Positions 46,935-59,100 of a stretch of DNA of 64,000 nucleotides are shown here, piece after piece. This DNA comes from Notamacropus eugenii (lineage: Eukaryota > Chordata > Mammalia > Diprotodontia > Macropodidae): assembly GCF_028372415.1 (NCBI RefSeq), contig NC_092875.1, forward strand, positions 56,089,228 through 56,153,227, in the 5' to 3' direction. Each line of letters begins with the position of its first letter. The stretch's first letter is position 1. The notes below the pieces were generated by a model. It saw nothing but the letters and a program-made list of their open reading frames with translations. It had not been told where the DNA came from and did no database searches. The position numbers and the translations under genes were made by a program.

Positions 46935-48057
46935 CTAAATGCTGAACTCTCTGGTATTCGGGTTTTGGTCCTTGTCCCCATAGTAAGATTCTCTGGTCTT
47001 TTCTCGTTTGTTTCCTGCTCGTCATGATTGCCTTTCTCCTGACTTTTACAGTGGATCTTTGTTTCTGGGGCACATAGGGCTCTGTCCTGTGGTTCTTGTG
47101 CTTGGAACTTGAGGTTTTGTATATTGTGACCTCTGTTTCTATCAGCTAGAAACTAAAATGCTGCAGCTCACCTGGTACTGAGTTGGTTGGTGTGCCAAAG
47201 TAGGGGCTAGATGAAGTTTTTTTGAGTTTCCCTGGAGTTACCCTGGAGTTCACTGCATGTGATGTGGGAAGGGCTGGTCTGGCTGCAAAAGTCTCCTCTT
47301 TTGAACTAGAGCACAGGTAGGTTCAATGGTTGGTAGACCCCATCTGTGATAGTGTCTTCCCGATTCCCCTGACTGTGGTGAGGCATGCCTGGTATCCTGG
47401 TGTTGGCGGTTATGGGCTCCACCCCTCTGGGCTCAGGATCTCCTCCTGGTTCACTGAGGTCCTGCACTGGTCCCTTTCAGTCAAAGCAAGAGAGACCTCC
47501 TTTTTTGATTTTCCTAGCCTCACAGGTAAGAAACTTTGTCTGATCCCACTATTCCAGGACTTTTCCTGGGGAAATATTCTATGGGTTTTTCAAGGTCAAC
47601 AAGGGAAGGGTAGGGAGCATTTATATATCACTCCACCATCTTGAGTCCCTGGAAGCTCAGGTAGATGACTTACAGACATTTAATCCGTGGGCTGATAGTC
47701 TCAGGAGAGGCAGCTGCTGTTACCTGGGTTTCTGCGCCTCTCTCTCACTCAGTTCCATTGAACTCCTCACCTTGGCTGATGTGTTTGAGAATCTGCATTG
47801 CTTCAGACCACCAGGTGATTTCTGCTTGGATCTGCCCTGGTACAGTCTGTGTGCTGTGCACTCTTCCAGTCCCATGCAACAGATCCTTCCTGTCTCCCTT
47901 CCTGGCTGTCTTGGGCCAGAAATCTGACACACTCTGTCTCCTACTGGATCCTGTCATTCTAAAATTTGTTCAGATTCTCTTTTTAGAAGTATCTGAAGAA
48001 GTTTGTCTTAGAGATTAGGTGAGTACTTGCTCTCACTCTTCCATCTTGGCTCAGCTC
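46935..48057 (-). promoter_or_regulatory. L1 5' UTR with two CAAGATGG cores
   Basis: CAAGATGG occurs on the minus strand at 48048-48041 and again at 47643-47636. A CAAGATGG core binds YY1 at the start of human L1. Two copies about 400 bp apart could mean two promoter-type units or a hybrid 5' UTR. Inferred by motif only. Confidence 0.45.
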
Positions 48058-48059
48058 CC

Positions 48060-49102
48060 CACTCCTTCCTTTCAATGAATGTGTAAATACATAGTAAGTA
48101 GGGATTAGGGAATGAACTAAGAAGTGGCAGACTGAAGAAAGATTTCCTGTGAGAAGTATCACTTGAGATGAGTCTTGAAAGGAACTAAGGATTCTAAAAA
48201 TTTGAAGTGAGGAGAGATTGGACTCTAAGCATAGCTAAAGATTTGCAGAGTGGTTTACCTATTCTATCTCATTTGATCCCCCCAACAACCCTGTGAGTCA
48301 GTTCCTCTTGTTATATCTATTTCATAGATGAAGGAAATAAAATGCAGAGAGACTAAGTGACTTGTCTAGATTGAGCTAACTAGTAAATGACTGTGGCAGG
48401 ATTTGAATGCAGGTCTTCCTGATTCCAGGTCCCATGCTTTTTGTACTACATTTTATAACTGCGTGGGAGATATCTTGAGCTAAGATGTGGTTGTAGGAGA
48501 TAGAAGCATGCATTCAAGAAATAGTAATTAGGCCTATTTGACTGGGATATGGAGAATATGAGAGGGAAGTGATGTGAAATAACTGGAAAGGTAATGTGGA
48601 TCAAGGCTAGAAGGGGAATAAAGCCCAATCAAATTTGAATTTTATCCTCCTGGAACTACAGAGCCATTGAAACTTTCTCTACATAGCAATGACACGGTTA
48701 GAGTAGGTACCTGTGTGATGGATATATTAGAAAAGAGGAGAGATTGGCAGTAGGTGGGACAAATTTGTTGGCTCTGAGAATAGTCTGGGTGAGGGGTGGT
48801 GAGTGACAAAATTAAGGTAGTGTTTGTATGAATAGAGGAGTAGTGTTAGATATTAGAAATGTCATGGAGGGAAACTAGACTAGTCTTGTCCACTCTCAGA
48901 CATTGGGGCTTGAAGGATTGGTGAGAGTTGAGGATACCTCTTAGTTTGTAAACCAGGTTGACCAGAAGGAAGGTGATGCCTTTAGGAGAAACAGGGAAGA
49001 AGGAGGAGGGCAAGGATATATTTTGGAGGAATATAATAGGTTTTCTTTGGCAAGAAAGAAGAGGCAATCAATCTAGAATTTAACAACTGGGGATGATTTC
49101 TC
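48060..49102. other. Intergenic with old-repeat and MIR pieces
   Basis: 48120-48240 resembles the mid part of the old unclassified repeat ('gagatgagtcttgaaagg'). 48245-48450 is an antisense MIR ('ctatctcatttgatcccccc', 'tttcatagatgaaggaaata', 'gtgacttgtctagattgagc'). 48600-48720 again resembles the old repeat. No gene was seen. Confidence 0.5.
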
Positions 49103-49290
49103 CACTGTTGTTTGTCTTTCATTCTTGAAGTGTACCAATAACCTCATGATCATAGTTTATTGACTTGATTGTTAATTGAATTTGGGTACTGCAGAACTGC
49201 AGAGTCACCAGCCTCATTCTCTTCTCCAAAATCATCAGAGTCCAGGGACAAGACAAATGAGAAGATGACTGATGTGTTAAGGTCTTTCCC
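49103..49290 (-). mobile_element. Marsupial SINE with 'gacaaac' tail
   Basis: The minus strand ends 'gaatgaaagacaaacaac' and carries 'gagaatgaggctggtgact' and 'ctctgatgattttggagaag' in the order of the copy at 38935-39140. Confidence 0.6.
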
Positions 49291-49859
49291 AGGTCTTTGC
49301 TCCCTCCACTAACTCCAGTCTCAACCCTTCTATATTGTAGATGTTCTTCCTTGGGTACAGTGATAAGAAAATCTTTATGCCTGTGGGACAACATAATGAA
49401 GATGAATCACACTGGGCTCTATCATACTGGTCCTTGGTCCATACACCTACAGTCTGTTTCCAAATGCATAGAGAAAGACTTTCTGTTTTGGAAAGAGCTT
49501 GACTTCTTTTAATCCTTTGTCAAGAAGGTTTTGTCATCTCCAAAAGAGAAAAAATGTAGCTATAATTAGAAGACATTGTTTTAATTTTATTTTCCCAATT
49601 ACTATTGTCTTTGTTCCTTTCTCCCTTTATAGTCAAAGAATCACTTAACCATATAATAGGAGATATTTGGGGATGAATGAATAAGCGAATGAATAAAGTG
49701 TTTATTAATTGTTTACTCCATACAAAGCATTGTGTGTACAAAGTGCTGGTCATCTAAATAGAAAAGTAACACCATTTGTTTTCTCAAGGAGTACACATCC
49801 TAACATGCTCTTCTAGCCTAACTTCCTATATACATTATGAATTATGAAAGTGTGATGTA
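49291..49859. other. Intergenic with an old-repeat fragment
   Basis: 49690-49800 carries 'aaagtgtttattaattgttt', 'acaaagtgctggtcatctaa' and 'tctcaaggagtacacatcct', diverged blocks of the repeat seen at 290-560. Confidence 0.45.
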
Positions 49860-50050
49860 GTTGCAAGTATGTTGGATTTTGAATAGCAAAATCTGGGTGC
49901 ATCTCAGCTCTAGTATTTATCACCTATGTGACCTTGGTTGTATCACAAGCTCTATCAATTGCAATTTCCTCACCTGTAAAATCAGAGTTTTGGAGCAGAT
50001 AAGCTCTAAAGTTCCTTTCAGCTCTAAATCCTCTGATCTCTTTCAGTAAC
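49860..50050 (+). mobile_element. MIR or tRNA-related SINE, diverged
   Basis: 'catctcagctctagtattta', 'cacctatgtgaccttggttg', 'caatttcctcacctgtaaaa' and 'aagttcctttcagctctaaa' are in SINE order. Confidence 0.6.
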
Positions 50051-50149
50051 AATGAAATTACACTTTTCTGGTCTAGCCCAGTCTATTGTTGAATAGTTTT
50101 GCTTCATCTACTTATTGGAATAGTTGACCACAAGAACTACTACAAAAGA

Positions 50150-50420
50150 ATGAGCTTAGCGAAACATTTATTAAAAACTTACTATGTGGCAGACACTGTG
50201 CTAAGAATTGGTAATGCAAAGGTAAGAAGGAAAAACCATCCCTGTCTTGAAGGAGCTTACCTTTTACAGAGAGAAAACAACACATAAGAGGAAACTGAAA
50301 TGGAGGGGCTGGACAAAGTACCCTAGAAGAGCATTGTAAGGAAAGTCTGGAGTGCAATCTGGAAAGGAAAGAAGACATTGCTTTCCATGCTATTAATGTG
50401 ATATTATGCTCCATGAAATA
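50150..50420 (+). mobile_element. Ancient interspersed repeat
   Basis: 'gaaacatttattaaaaactt', 'actatgtggcagacactgtg', 'ttggtaatgcaaaggtaaga' and 'cttgaaggagcttacctttt'. Same family as 290-560. Confidence 0.55.
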
Positions 50421-50609
50421 GATTTTGTTGGGGTTGTCATTTAATCAGAGGGAGAGGCCATTGGGTTCGAGGGTACTTCCAGTGTATGAATTCCAGTGCT
50501 GGAGTGAGGCTTCAGAGTGAAGAACTGGTGCATAGGAAGGCAAGTCTGTTGCGCAGGCAGGAGAGAAAAGAGACACCTACTTGGGATGAGAGAACATGGA
50601 TTTCCAATG
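50421..50609. other. Short intergenic stretch before the right duplication copy
   Basis: Nothing recognised. The similarity to the left copy starts at about 50610. Confidence 0.4.
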
Positions 50610-50689
50610 CCAATTTTGGCAGTTGAAGCAGTCCTTAGGGTAAGTTTTATATCTCTAGATATTTTTATTAATAAAGGCGAGAAAGAAGA
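50610..50689 (+). mobile_element. Outer L1, short 5' piece, right copy
   Basis: 'gcagtccttagggtaagttt' and 'atctctagatatttttatta' match 26755-26800. The inner L1 starts immediately after. Confidence 0.65.
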
Positions 50690-51364
50690 GTGGAACCAAG
50701 ATGGCAGAGTAAAGTCATAGGCTCTCCTGAAATCTCCCACATTCCTTTTCAAACAATTTTATAGTAACACCTTCAAATTTGTTCTCAAGTGGCAGAGCCA
50801 GTAAAAAGACTGGGTTCAACAGTTCTTCAGCCAAAAAACTTAGAAGATCTGCAAGAAATGTTTGTCTATTAGAGCTCAGTTCCATGCAGACCATCCCAAG
50901 ACCCTGCAGCAAGTTTTTGGGGTGACTGAAGATTCAGCTGTGGCTTCTGGAGCTTTCATCCCACAGATGATGAAGGAATTAGACAACTGGTCAGAAGGAG
51001 ATTATAGGAGGTTCAGGATGCTGTTGCTTTGCCTATATGTCATTCTAGGATTCAGTCCAAGGACGAGGAAGAGCACTAGCACACTAGAGAGTATGGCAGC
51101 AAATATGTAGAGACCCTGTGAGAGTCTGAGGGTAGTAAAGAGTGCTTATGGTTGCTCATATACTGGAGTACAGGGCAAAAGAGCAGTGGCCACAACTCTC
51201 TTTACACTATACCAATTTGGAAGAACTAAAAACTAACAGACCCTCAGAATCAGTTCTGAAAATAGCAACATGAAAAACCTGAATCTTGGGACAATCCCCT
51301 CTACATCTCAGAAGCTGAGACTAACCTTAGCATAAATTTGATAGTGAAGGAATAGTCTCTCAAA

Positions 51365-52960
51365 ATGAGCAAATAAAAAAAAAGAATCTGACCATAGTAA
51401 TTTAGTATGGCAACAGGGAATTTCAAAACAAACTGAGAAGACAAAAGAATCAAAGCAGCTACATGAAAAGCCTGTAGGAAAAAATGTGAATTGATTTCAG
51501 AAAAAAAAGGATTCCTGGAGGAACTAAAATAATTTAAAAAATTGAATGACAAAGGTAGAGGAACAATTGGGAAAATAAATATGAATGATGCAAGAAAGTC
51601 AGGAATAAAAGAATCAACAGTTTGATAAAGGAGGCAGAACATGTATTGCAGAGAATAACACCTTAAAAAACAGAGTAGGCTAAATGGTAAAAGAAGCAGA
51701 AAAATCCACTAAAAAGAAAAGTACCTTAAAAAGTAGAATTTGCCAAATGCAAAAAGTTATATAAAAATTCACTGAAAAAAAAAACTCCTTAAAAAGTACA
51801 ATTGGTCAGTTGGAAAAGAAGGCACAAAAGCTTCTTGAAGGAAACAATTCCTTAAAAACTGGAATTTGGCAAATGGAAGTGTATCACCAAGGCAATATTA
51901 ACAACATTGATGATGACTATGAATATGCTGGTGTACTTCTCAATCGCTAAGTATAACAGACTCTCCATATAGAAGGCAGAAGTAAAACATTTATTTAGAC
52001 ACCAGAAAGCCAAATTCCAGAATCAGAAAGCAAAATCAGTCATAATGACCAAAAATTCAATACAGGTTGTCACTGTAGGGGGAAAACCCATTCTCAAGCC
52101 TCCCTGTCCCCTTCCGGAATTTTCCCACAAACAAATAAACACTAAGGAGCTTAAGCTGTGCCTGCTTGTCTGTTCTTCCCAACTCTAACTAGCCTGACCA
52201 ACTTCATTCCAGCTCTGCTCCTACCTTTCTGCTCTACCTGTTCAGTGAGCTCCTCCCACTACATGTGACTTAAGCTTCCATGTGATTTAAGCAGGTCACA
52301 TGGGCCTATTGATGAATGGGAAAGATTTTCCCATGTAAATTAGCATTACAGGAAGTTAATATCTCCATAAGATATCAAGAAACAACAAAACAAAACCAAA
52401 AGAATGAAAAAAGGAGAAAATGTGTACTATTTCATTGTGAAAACATTTTGACTTGGAAAAGAGATTGAGGAGAGATAAGTCATGAACTGCAGTACCTGAA
52501 AGCCACCATCAGAAGAAGATCTTAGATACCATTTTTCAAGAAATTATCAATGGAAACTCCTTTGACATCCTAGAACTACAGGATAAAATAGAAAGTGAAA
52601 GAATCCACTGATCACCTTCTGAGTGTGATCCCAAAATGTAAGCTCCAGGAATATTATAGCAAATTCCAGAGCTCCCAGGTAGAGAAGAAAATATTGCAAG
52701 CAGCAAGAAAGAAGAATTTAAACATGGAAACAGATTGAAGATGATGCAAGAATTAGGAGCTCCTACATTCAAGGATCAGAGTGCTTGGAATGATATTCTA
52801 CAGGAGAAAGGAACTAGGATTAGAACCCAGAACCAGTGACCCAGCAAAACTGAGTACAATTGTTTGGGGTTAAGTTATTTAGTGAAAAATAGTTCCTTCA
52901 AGCATTCATGATGAAAAGAATAGAACTGAATAAAAAATTTGACTTACAAATACCAGACTC
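51365..52960 (+). pseudogene. L1 ORF1 remnant, right copy, with extra coiled-coil repeats
   Basis: Starts ATG AGC AAA, then a stop and further breaks. Between about 51655 and 51880 the DNA shows roughly four units of about 63 bp, each containing 'ccttaaaaa' then a 'caaatg' or 'cagttgg' word. These correspond to the 21-residue coiled-coil repeat. The RRM and C-terminal regions ('gagctcccaggtagagaaga', 'gtgcttggaatgatattcta') follow after the LTR. Confidence 0.6.
51880..52350 (-). mobile_element. Solo LTR (endogenous retrovirus fossil)
   Basis: A 471-bp insertion with TG...CA ends and a 5-bp duplication ggaag at 51875-51879 and 52351-52355. The left duplication copy has the single uninterrupted site (27967-27971). 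An AATAAA-type word on the minus strand near the 5' side of the plus coordinates suggests minus orientation. No internal retroviral sequence is present, which is typical after LTR-LTR recombination. Family not identified. Younger than the segmental duplication. Confidence 0.75.
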
Positions 52961-54302
52961 AGAGAAATATAAATAGGTAAGAAGCAAAGAGAGACACAAG
53001 GGATTGCTTAAGATTAAGCTGTTTATGTTCCTACATGGGAAGATAATCCTTATGAATCCTAAGAGCTTTATCCTTTTTAGGGCAATTAGAAGGAATATAC
53101 ACAAGGGAGTGGTTGTGATTTGACTATGATGGTATGATATCTAAAAAAAATAAAATTAAGGTGTGAGAAAGAGGGATGTACTGAGAAAAGAGGGAACAGA
53201 GAGTAGAATGGGATAACATCTCATAAGAAAAAACTGTGGAAGAGATTATATAGTAGAAGGGAAATATGTGGTGTTGGCAGGCAACGCACTGGATTTTTAT
53301 CTTCATTAGAAGTATCTCAAAGAGGGAATAACATGCACACTCAGTCGGGTTTAGAAAACTATCTTACCCTACAGGGAAACAGAAAGGGAAGGGAATCAGA
53401 AAAGAGGATACTGATGAATGAGAAGGTGAATTGGGGGAGGTGGTGGTCAGAGGCAAAACACTTTAGAACAGGGACAGGATGGGAAGACATAGAGAAAAGG
53501 ATAAAAAGGGGGAAATAGGTGGAGGGAAATACAGAATAGTCACAAATATGAAAAAAATTATATCTAGTTTCTCCAATAAAGACCTAATTTCTCAAATATA
53601 TAGAGAACTGAGGCAAATTCATAAAGATACAAGTCATTCCCCATTTGATATGTGATAAAAGAATATGAACAAGCAGTTTTCAGATGAAGAGATCAAAGCT
53701 ATCTATGATCATATAAAATGCTTTAAATAAAAAATACAATGCTCTAACTATCTCCTTATAAGAGAAGTGCAAGTTAAAACAACTTTGAGCTACGATCTCA
53801 CAGCTGTCAGATAGGCTAACATGAGAGAAAAGAAAAATGACAAATGCCGGAAGGCACGCGGGAAAATTGGGACCCTAAAGCATTGTTGGTGGAGTAATGC
53901 ATTGATGCAGTCATTCTGGAGAGCAAATTGGAACTACGCCCAAAGGGATATAAAACAATGCATACCCTTTTATCCAGCAATATAACTACAAGATCTTTAT
54001 CCTAATTAGATAAAAAAGCAAAGGGACGTAAATGTACAAAGATATTGAGAGTAACCATTTTTGCTTTGGCAAAGAATTGGAAATTGAGGGGCTTCCTATC
54101 AACTGGGAATTGCTGAACCAACTGTAGTATATGCTTGTGATGGAATATAATTATACTATAAGAAAGGAGAAGCAGGATAATTTCAGAAAACTATGGAAAG
54201 ATTTAAAAATCTGAAAGAATTGATTCAAAGTGTAGTGAACAGAAGCAGGAGAACAGTGAGCATAGTAATAGCAATATTATATGATGACCAACTGTGAATG
54301 GC

Positions 54303-54418
54303 TTGCTATTTTCAGTATATAAATATATGTATGTATATATATATACACATACATATATGTGTGTATGTATATGTATGCATACACACGTATGTGTGTATAT
54401 ATATATGCATATGTATTC
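54303..54418. repeat. TA/TG/CA compound microsatellite
   Basis: Alternating 'tatata', 'acacat' and 'gtgtgta' runs inside the L1 3' region. Open frames on it are low-complexity. Confidence 0.9.
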
Positions 54419-54749
54419 CAGCAAGATTCAAAACCATTAAAAAAGATTTGTGATAAAAATGTTATTTCCCTCCAGAGGAAAAAATGATGGAGTCTAAATG
54501 CCAATCAAATTATATATATTTTTTACATTTTTATTTTTCACAGTTTTCTGTCTGTGTTTTATTTCACAGCATGATGGTATGAAAATATATTTTGCATCAT
54601 TGCATGTGTATAACTTATATCAAATTGCTTTCCTGCTCAGGACAGGGACAGGGGAGGACCATTGGCAGAGAATTTGGAACTCAAAATAAAAAACAAAGAC
54701 TGTTAAAATTGTTGTTACATGTAATTGGAAAAATGAAATACAAAAACAC

Positions 54750-56155
54750 CAAAGATAGAAGATATCAACAATTTGTTCTTGCAACTGAAAAAAAAACCTA
54801 AAGGAGAAATTATTTAAAATGAATTTAAAGCTAAAATAAAGAATTTGAAAATTAAAGAAGAGATTCATTAAATTGAACACTGAAAAAATTAATAAAAATG
54901 ACGGGTATATAAAAATCAAAGTAGATATGCCAATACATGACTTTATTCAAGGCAAAAGGAAAACTTGAAACCAAATTATCAATTTAAAAATGGAAAAAGG
55001 AAAATCAAAAATGAGGAAGAAAAAAATAAAGAAACTTACTAGAAATTATCTGCCAATAAAATGATTAAGTGAAATGAAAACCAGACTTTTAACTATATAA
55101 ACTACAGAGCAGAAATCATCATGATGATTTTGCACTGATTAAAAAATAGGTTGATCAATGGAATAGGTGAGGTACAAAGCTTGCAAAATCAAATGAAACC
55201 AGTAGTCGAGTGTTCTGATAAATTCAAGGACCTCATCTACTGGGGTAAGAATTTATTATTTGACAAAAATTGGAAAACAAATATTTTGATCATAATCTCA
55301 TACCACATACCAAGATGAGCTCTAAATCAATACATCATTCAGATGTGAAAGGTCACATTATAAATCAATTAGAGGATAAAGGAAGGAATTACTTTTAACA
55401 TCTATGTATAGAGAAAGAGTTCATGACCAAACAAAGGAAAAAGAGAAATGAAAAGAAAAAATAGATAGTTTTGATCATATGAAATTAAAGTTTTTCCACA
55501 AGCAAAACCAACACAATTAAAATTGGAAAAAATATGTTTTATTGGGAAAAATATTTTGAGCAAACTTATCTAATAAAAGTCCCATTTCCAAGACATATAA
55601 GGAAATCAATTCAGATTTTGAGTAAGACACATTCCCTACTAACAAATGGTCAAAGGAAACAAAGAGGAAGTTTTCAAAGGAAGAAATCTAAGCTCTCAGG
55701 CACCATATGAAAGAACTCCCCAAATTACTATAATTAGAGAAATGCAGATTAAAGCAACCCCGAGTTTCTACCAAACAGAATAACAAAGTTGTCAGGAAAG
55801 GAAAATGACAAATTTGAGTGGGTATAAAGGAAAATGGGCACAGTAATGAAAAATTGGTGGAACCATTAATTCTACTTCCCACAATTAAAAATTGTGAGAA
55901 TGTTCTAAGCATACTTGGAAGGAGTTTGTAATTTTGCTCCCAGAGTTACCTAGTTGTGCATACCTTTTGACCCAGTGATACTACAAGGCATAGATAGGTC
56001 TTGTATGTCAAAAAAGTGATGAAAGAAAGAGATAAAGGACCTACATGTACAAAACTAGGTAGAGAAGCTCTGATTGTAGAAACAACAAAGTAGAATTAAA
56101 GGAGTGCCCATCAACTGGGAAAAGGTTGAATAAAAGTCTAATGACACACTAATGC
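54750..56155 (+). mobile_element. Outer L1, 3' segment, right copy
   Basis: Aligns with 29620-30830, including 'caggcaccatatgaaagaac', 'cagattaaagcaaccccgag' and 'gagtgcccatcaactggga'. Ends abruptly near 56155, where about 1.4 kb found in the left copy is missing. Confidence 0.65.
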
Positions 56156-59100
56156 TTCCAAAATCAAGGAATTGGTTGGAAAATTTGCTTTCCTACATTC
56201 TCTGAAATGATGGAGAATCGATAGGGCACCTGGTCCAACTCAGACCTGAGCAGGTATCTCTTGATAGGATTTTTGGAACCATCAGATTGATTTGGCCCTG
56301 CAAATGAGGTTAGAGTTCTTCTAGTCCAAGATTCTCACTTTAAAGATGATGAAACTCATGTCTAGACAGATTAAACCCTAGAACTGGGATTTCAGTATGG
56401 GTGCATGGCTCCAGATAGATTGCTCTCAAACCTATAAATAATCATCAAGCATTATCTTCAAAAGCTTACTGATTAGAGACTCACTACTTTGTGAGGTAAC
56501 TAGTTAGTTCTTAGAGCCAAGAGGCACCTAAAATTTACCTAGTCTAATCATGTCATTTGTCAGGAATTTTCTTTAAAATACAACACAAAAGTGATCATGC
56601 CTCCTATGCTTGGTGACCTCCAGTAATGAGTGAGCTCACTGGTTTCAAGGAAGCACATACAAAGATTCAGAGGCTGTTAGACCCAGAACAGCTCTGAGGT
56701 CACTTAACTCATCCTTAGCCATAGAATGAGTCCTGTCTTTAACACCTCAGAGGAATCATCAAGTCTCTGCTGCAATATTTCCATGTTGGCTTCCATTGTC
56801 ATATAGGGCTTATTATTAGGAAGTATTCTTCCAGGATTTTTTGCCCTACAGGGATCTGAACTATTCAGGGAATGGAATGACAGTTGTCTGATTTTTAAAA
56901 AAATTAGTACCTTTGGGGATTCAGTCTTGAAAACCTCACATCCTGTGAAATATTTCTTTTATTCTCCTCCTGCCCTCGAAACCCCCAGATAATTTGTCCC
57001 AGGACAGAGAAGATTCTACTTCATTTCCTTGTCACATTAGTCACCAAGTCAGAGGTCATATGTTTTACTTCTAGAATGCAGAGCTGCTGTCTACCTTGCC
57101 CTTCTTTACATCAACCCAGGACAGAAGCAGAGTCCCCTAACCTGTTCCCTCCATGATCCCCTGTAAGTATGATTGAGGAAGAGTGAGAGGAGGTTGGAAA
57201 AATTTGGGAATAGGGATGCAAATGATTTTTCTTCAGAAACTCAGATAGATTCCAGTAATCTTCTTACAACCCAAATCACATCTTAATCTAGGCTGCAGTG
57301 CAACTCATTTCAAGGTATCCCTGAGTCCCTAAATGGCCAAAGACCATCACCCAGCTCAGTCCATGCATGGGTGGGAGAATGATGAAATGTGGGGCAAAAG
57401 TGGAGTAAAGAGGGAAGAGGAAAGGGAATAAGGAGTTATAGTGTCCTCCACGTGCCTTTTTTCACAAATATTATTTCATTTGATTTATATAAAAATAGTA
57501 CAAGGTAGTTTCTATTATGATCTCCACTTAACATTTGTTGGAACTGAAGCCAACAGATCAAATGACTTGCTCAAGATCACAGCTAGCAAACATCTGAGAC
57601 TGAATTTGAACTCGGGTATTCCTGATCCCTGGGCTAGTGCTCTATGTGCTACCAGATGCAGAGTCTGATAGACTAAGAATCATGAGATCTAGGTGTAATT
57701 CCTAGCTCTACCAGCAAATATCTTGGGGACCTTGGCTTAATTGTTTACCTTCTCTGAACCCTAGTCATAAAATGGATTGATAATTCATCAGTTATTTGTG
57801 TTCATTGTTAAGAAGAGGGTGATGTGTTGCTAAATGTCAACAGCAAAGCCATTTAATTCTTCATTGTGTTCTTGTGAGCATCAAAAGTATTCTTTTCCAT
57901 GGAAATATTTGGTACCTGTAAGTCACTAGATATGTACAGTTGTCATTCCTGTTAGAGTAACCGAAGTTCAAGTCCAGTGTAGTCCAGCCCATCTGTGCCA
58001 AATGTATTCCAGGTTCCCAGTCAGAATTCAGGCCAATCAAATCTCAGCTGCCCCCAGATGATATCAGTAAGGATAGAGGGGTTTCTTCTCTAACTCTTAA
58101 TAGTAGCGTCCTGGGCACCTAGGCACCTAAGTAAGTTCTTCCATGCTGGGCACCTAGGTGCTAATCTATGGGTGTTCCGGAGATCACTGATTTTATACAT
58201 TTGTAACAGAACTTTACCTGTCCACAGGCTCCCTCCTTCCCACCATGGACCACATCTGGGGCCAGAGGTGTGGAAGACATCTTTTATTCTCCATTACAGG
58301 TGATCAGGCAACTGGAGGCACTTACCATAAGCTGAGGAAAAACAGATTGATATCTGGAGATGATGGTGGAGTGGAATTTGTTATCCCCAGTAGCAAGAAG
58401 AAAGCTTGTAGAGATCTAGGGGAAAAATATGGAAAAAAGGATATTGAGTTTTAGGGATTCTCAGATTCTCCAACACTCCACAGTAATAGTTTCCAAAATT
58501 GGTCTGTGAGACCTCTGGGATGTCTTGCAGAGATCCCAAGTAGGCTATGACTTGAGTCCAGAGGGTTGGAAGTTGGGACAAGTCCTACTCTCCTTCTTAT
58601 GTGGTTATAACTGAACCTCACCCAGGTACACACAGCAGCCAAAATTCTCTTTCTCCTCCCTCTCAGTAGTTCCCTTGCAGCCCCTTGCTCCTAGGATCAT
58701 GTCTTCGTTGCCAAAGGTACTGTGATCTCTGGTTCTGGGCAGTCATCCATGAGTGAGTGCCCCTGATTACCCCTTCTCATCTTTTTCATGTTGCCTGCTG
58801 TGCTCTCTTGAATCCCCCTGATTTTCCTTTTCTATCTGTAAATAAATAGTAGCTCTCATACACTGATTAAAGAATTTTTTCTTTGATCCACAACTTATCA
58901 GGCAAGAATATTAACTCAGTGTCTCTGACTCAAAAACTCAAAATAAATAATTGTGATTAAAATTGGGCAGCTTGCATGTAATGTTTTGCTGTGCTTCATA
59001 GGAGGCAAGCAATTCTCAGGTGGGTCATTGGTAAGGAAATAAATTTGGAAGTGAAAGAAACCAAAAAATACATTAACCCTTCAATGTCCAGTTCTTATCT

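Larger units (their letters stand above)
42340..48057 (-). mobile_element. L1 element, near full span but lacking the ORF2 endonuclease region
   Basis: On the minus strand it runs: 5' UTR (48057-46935) beginning near 'gagccaagatggaagag', ORF1 (46931-45980), a purine-rich spacer (45970-45360), ORF2 from just before RT to its end (45350 to about 42720), 3' UTR and A-rich tail (42720-42340). Total about 5.7 kb. Frames are broken in many places, so it is dead. The missing 5' ORF2 part points to an internal deletion near 45350. Confidence 0.8.
50690..54750 (+). mobile_element. Inner L1, right copy, lacking endonuclease and RT
   Basis: The 5' end has CCAAGATGGC at 50696-50705. A 5' UTR is followed by an ORF1 remnant (51365 to about 52960), a purine-rich spacer (53000-53545) and then directly the ORF2 C-terminal region from 'ctaatttctcaaatatatag' (53585) and 'agcattgttggtggagtaat' (53880). 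The 3' UTR ends 'acatgtaattggaaaaatga' (about 54718). Endonuclease and RT are absent. Split by a solo LTR. Confidence 0.7.

Noticed and set aside
54203-54504. Tyr/Ile/His-rich open frames
   Set aside because: Translation of a TA/TG microsatellite.
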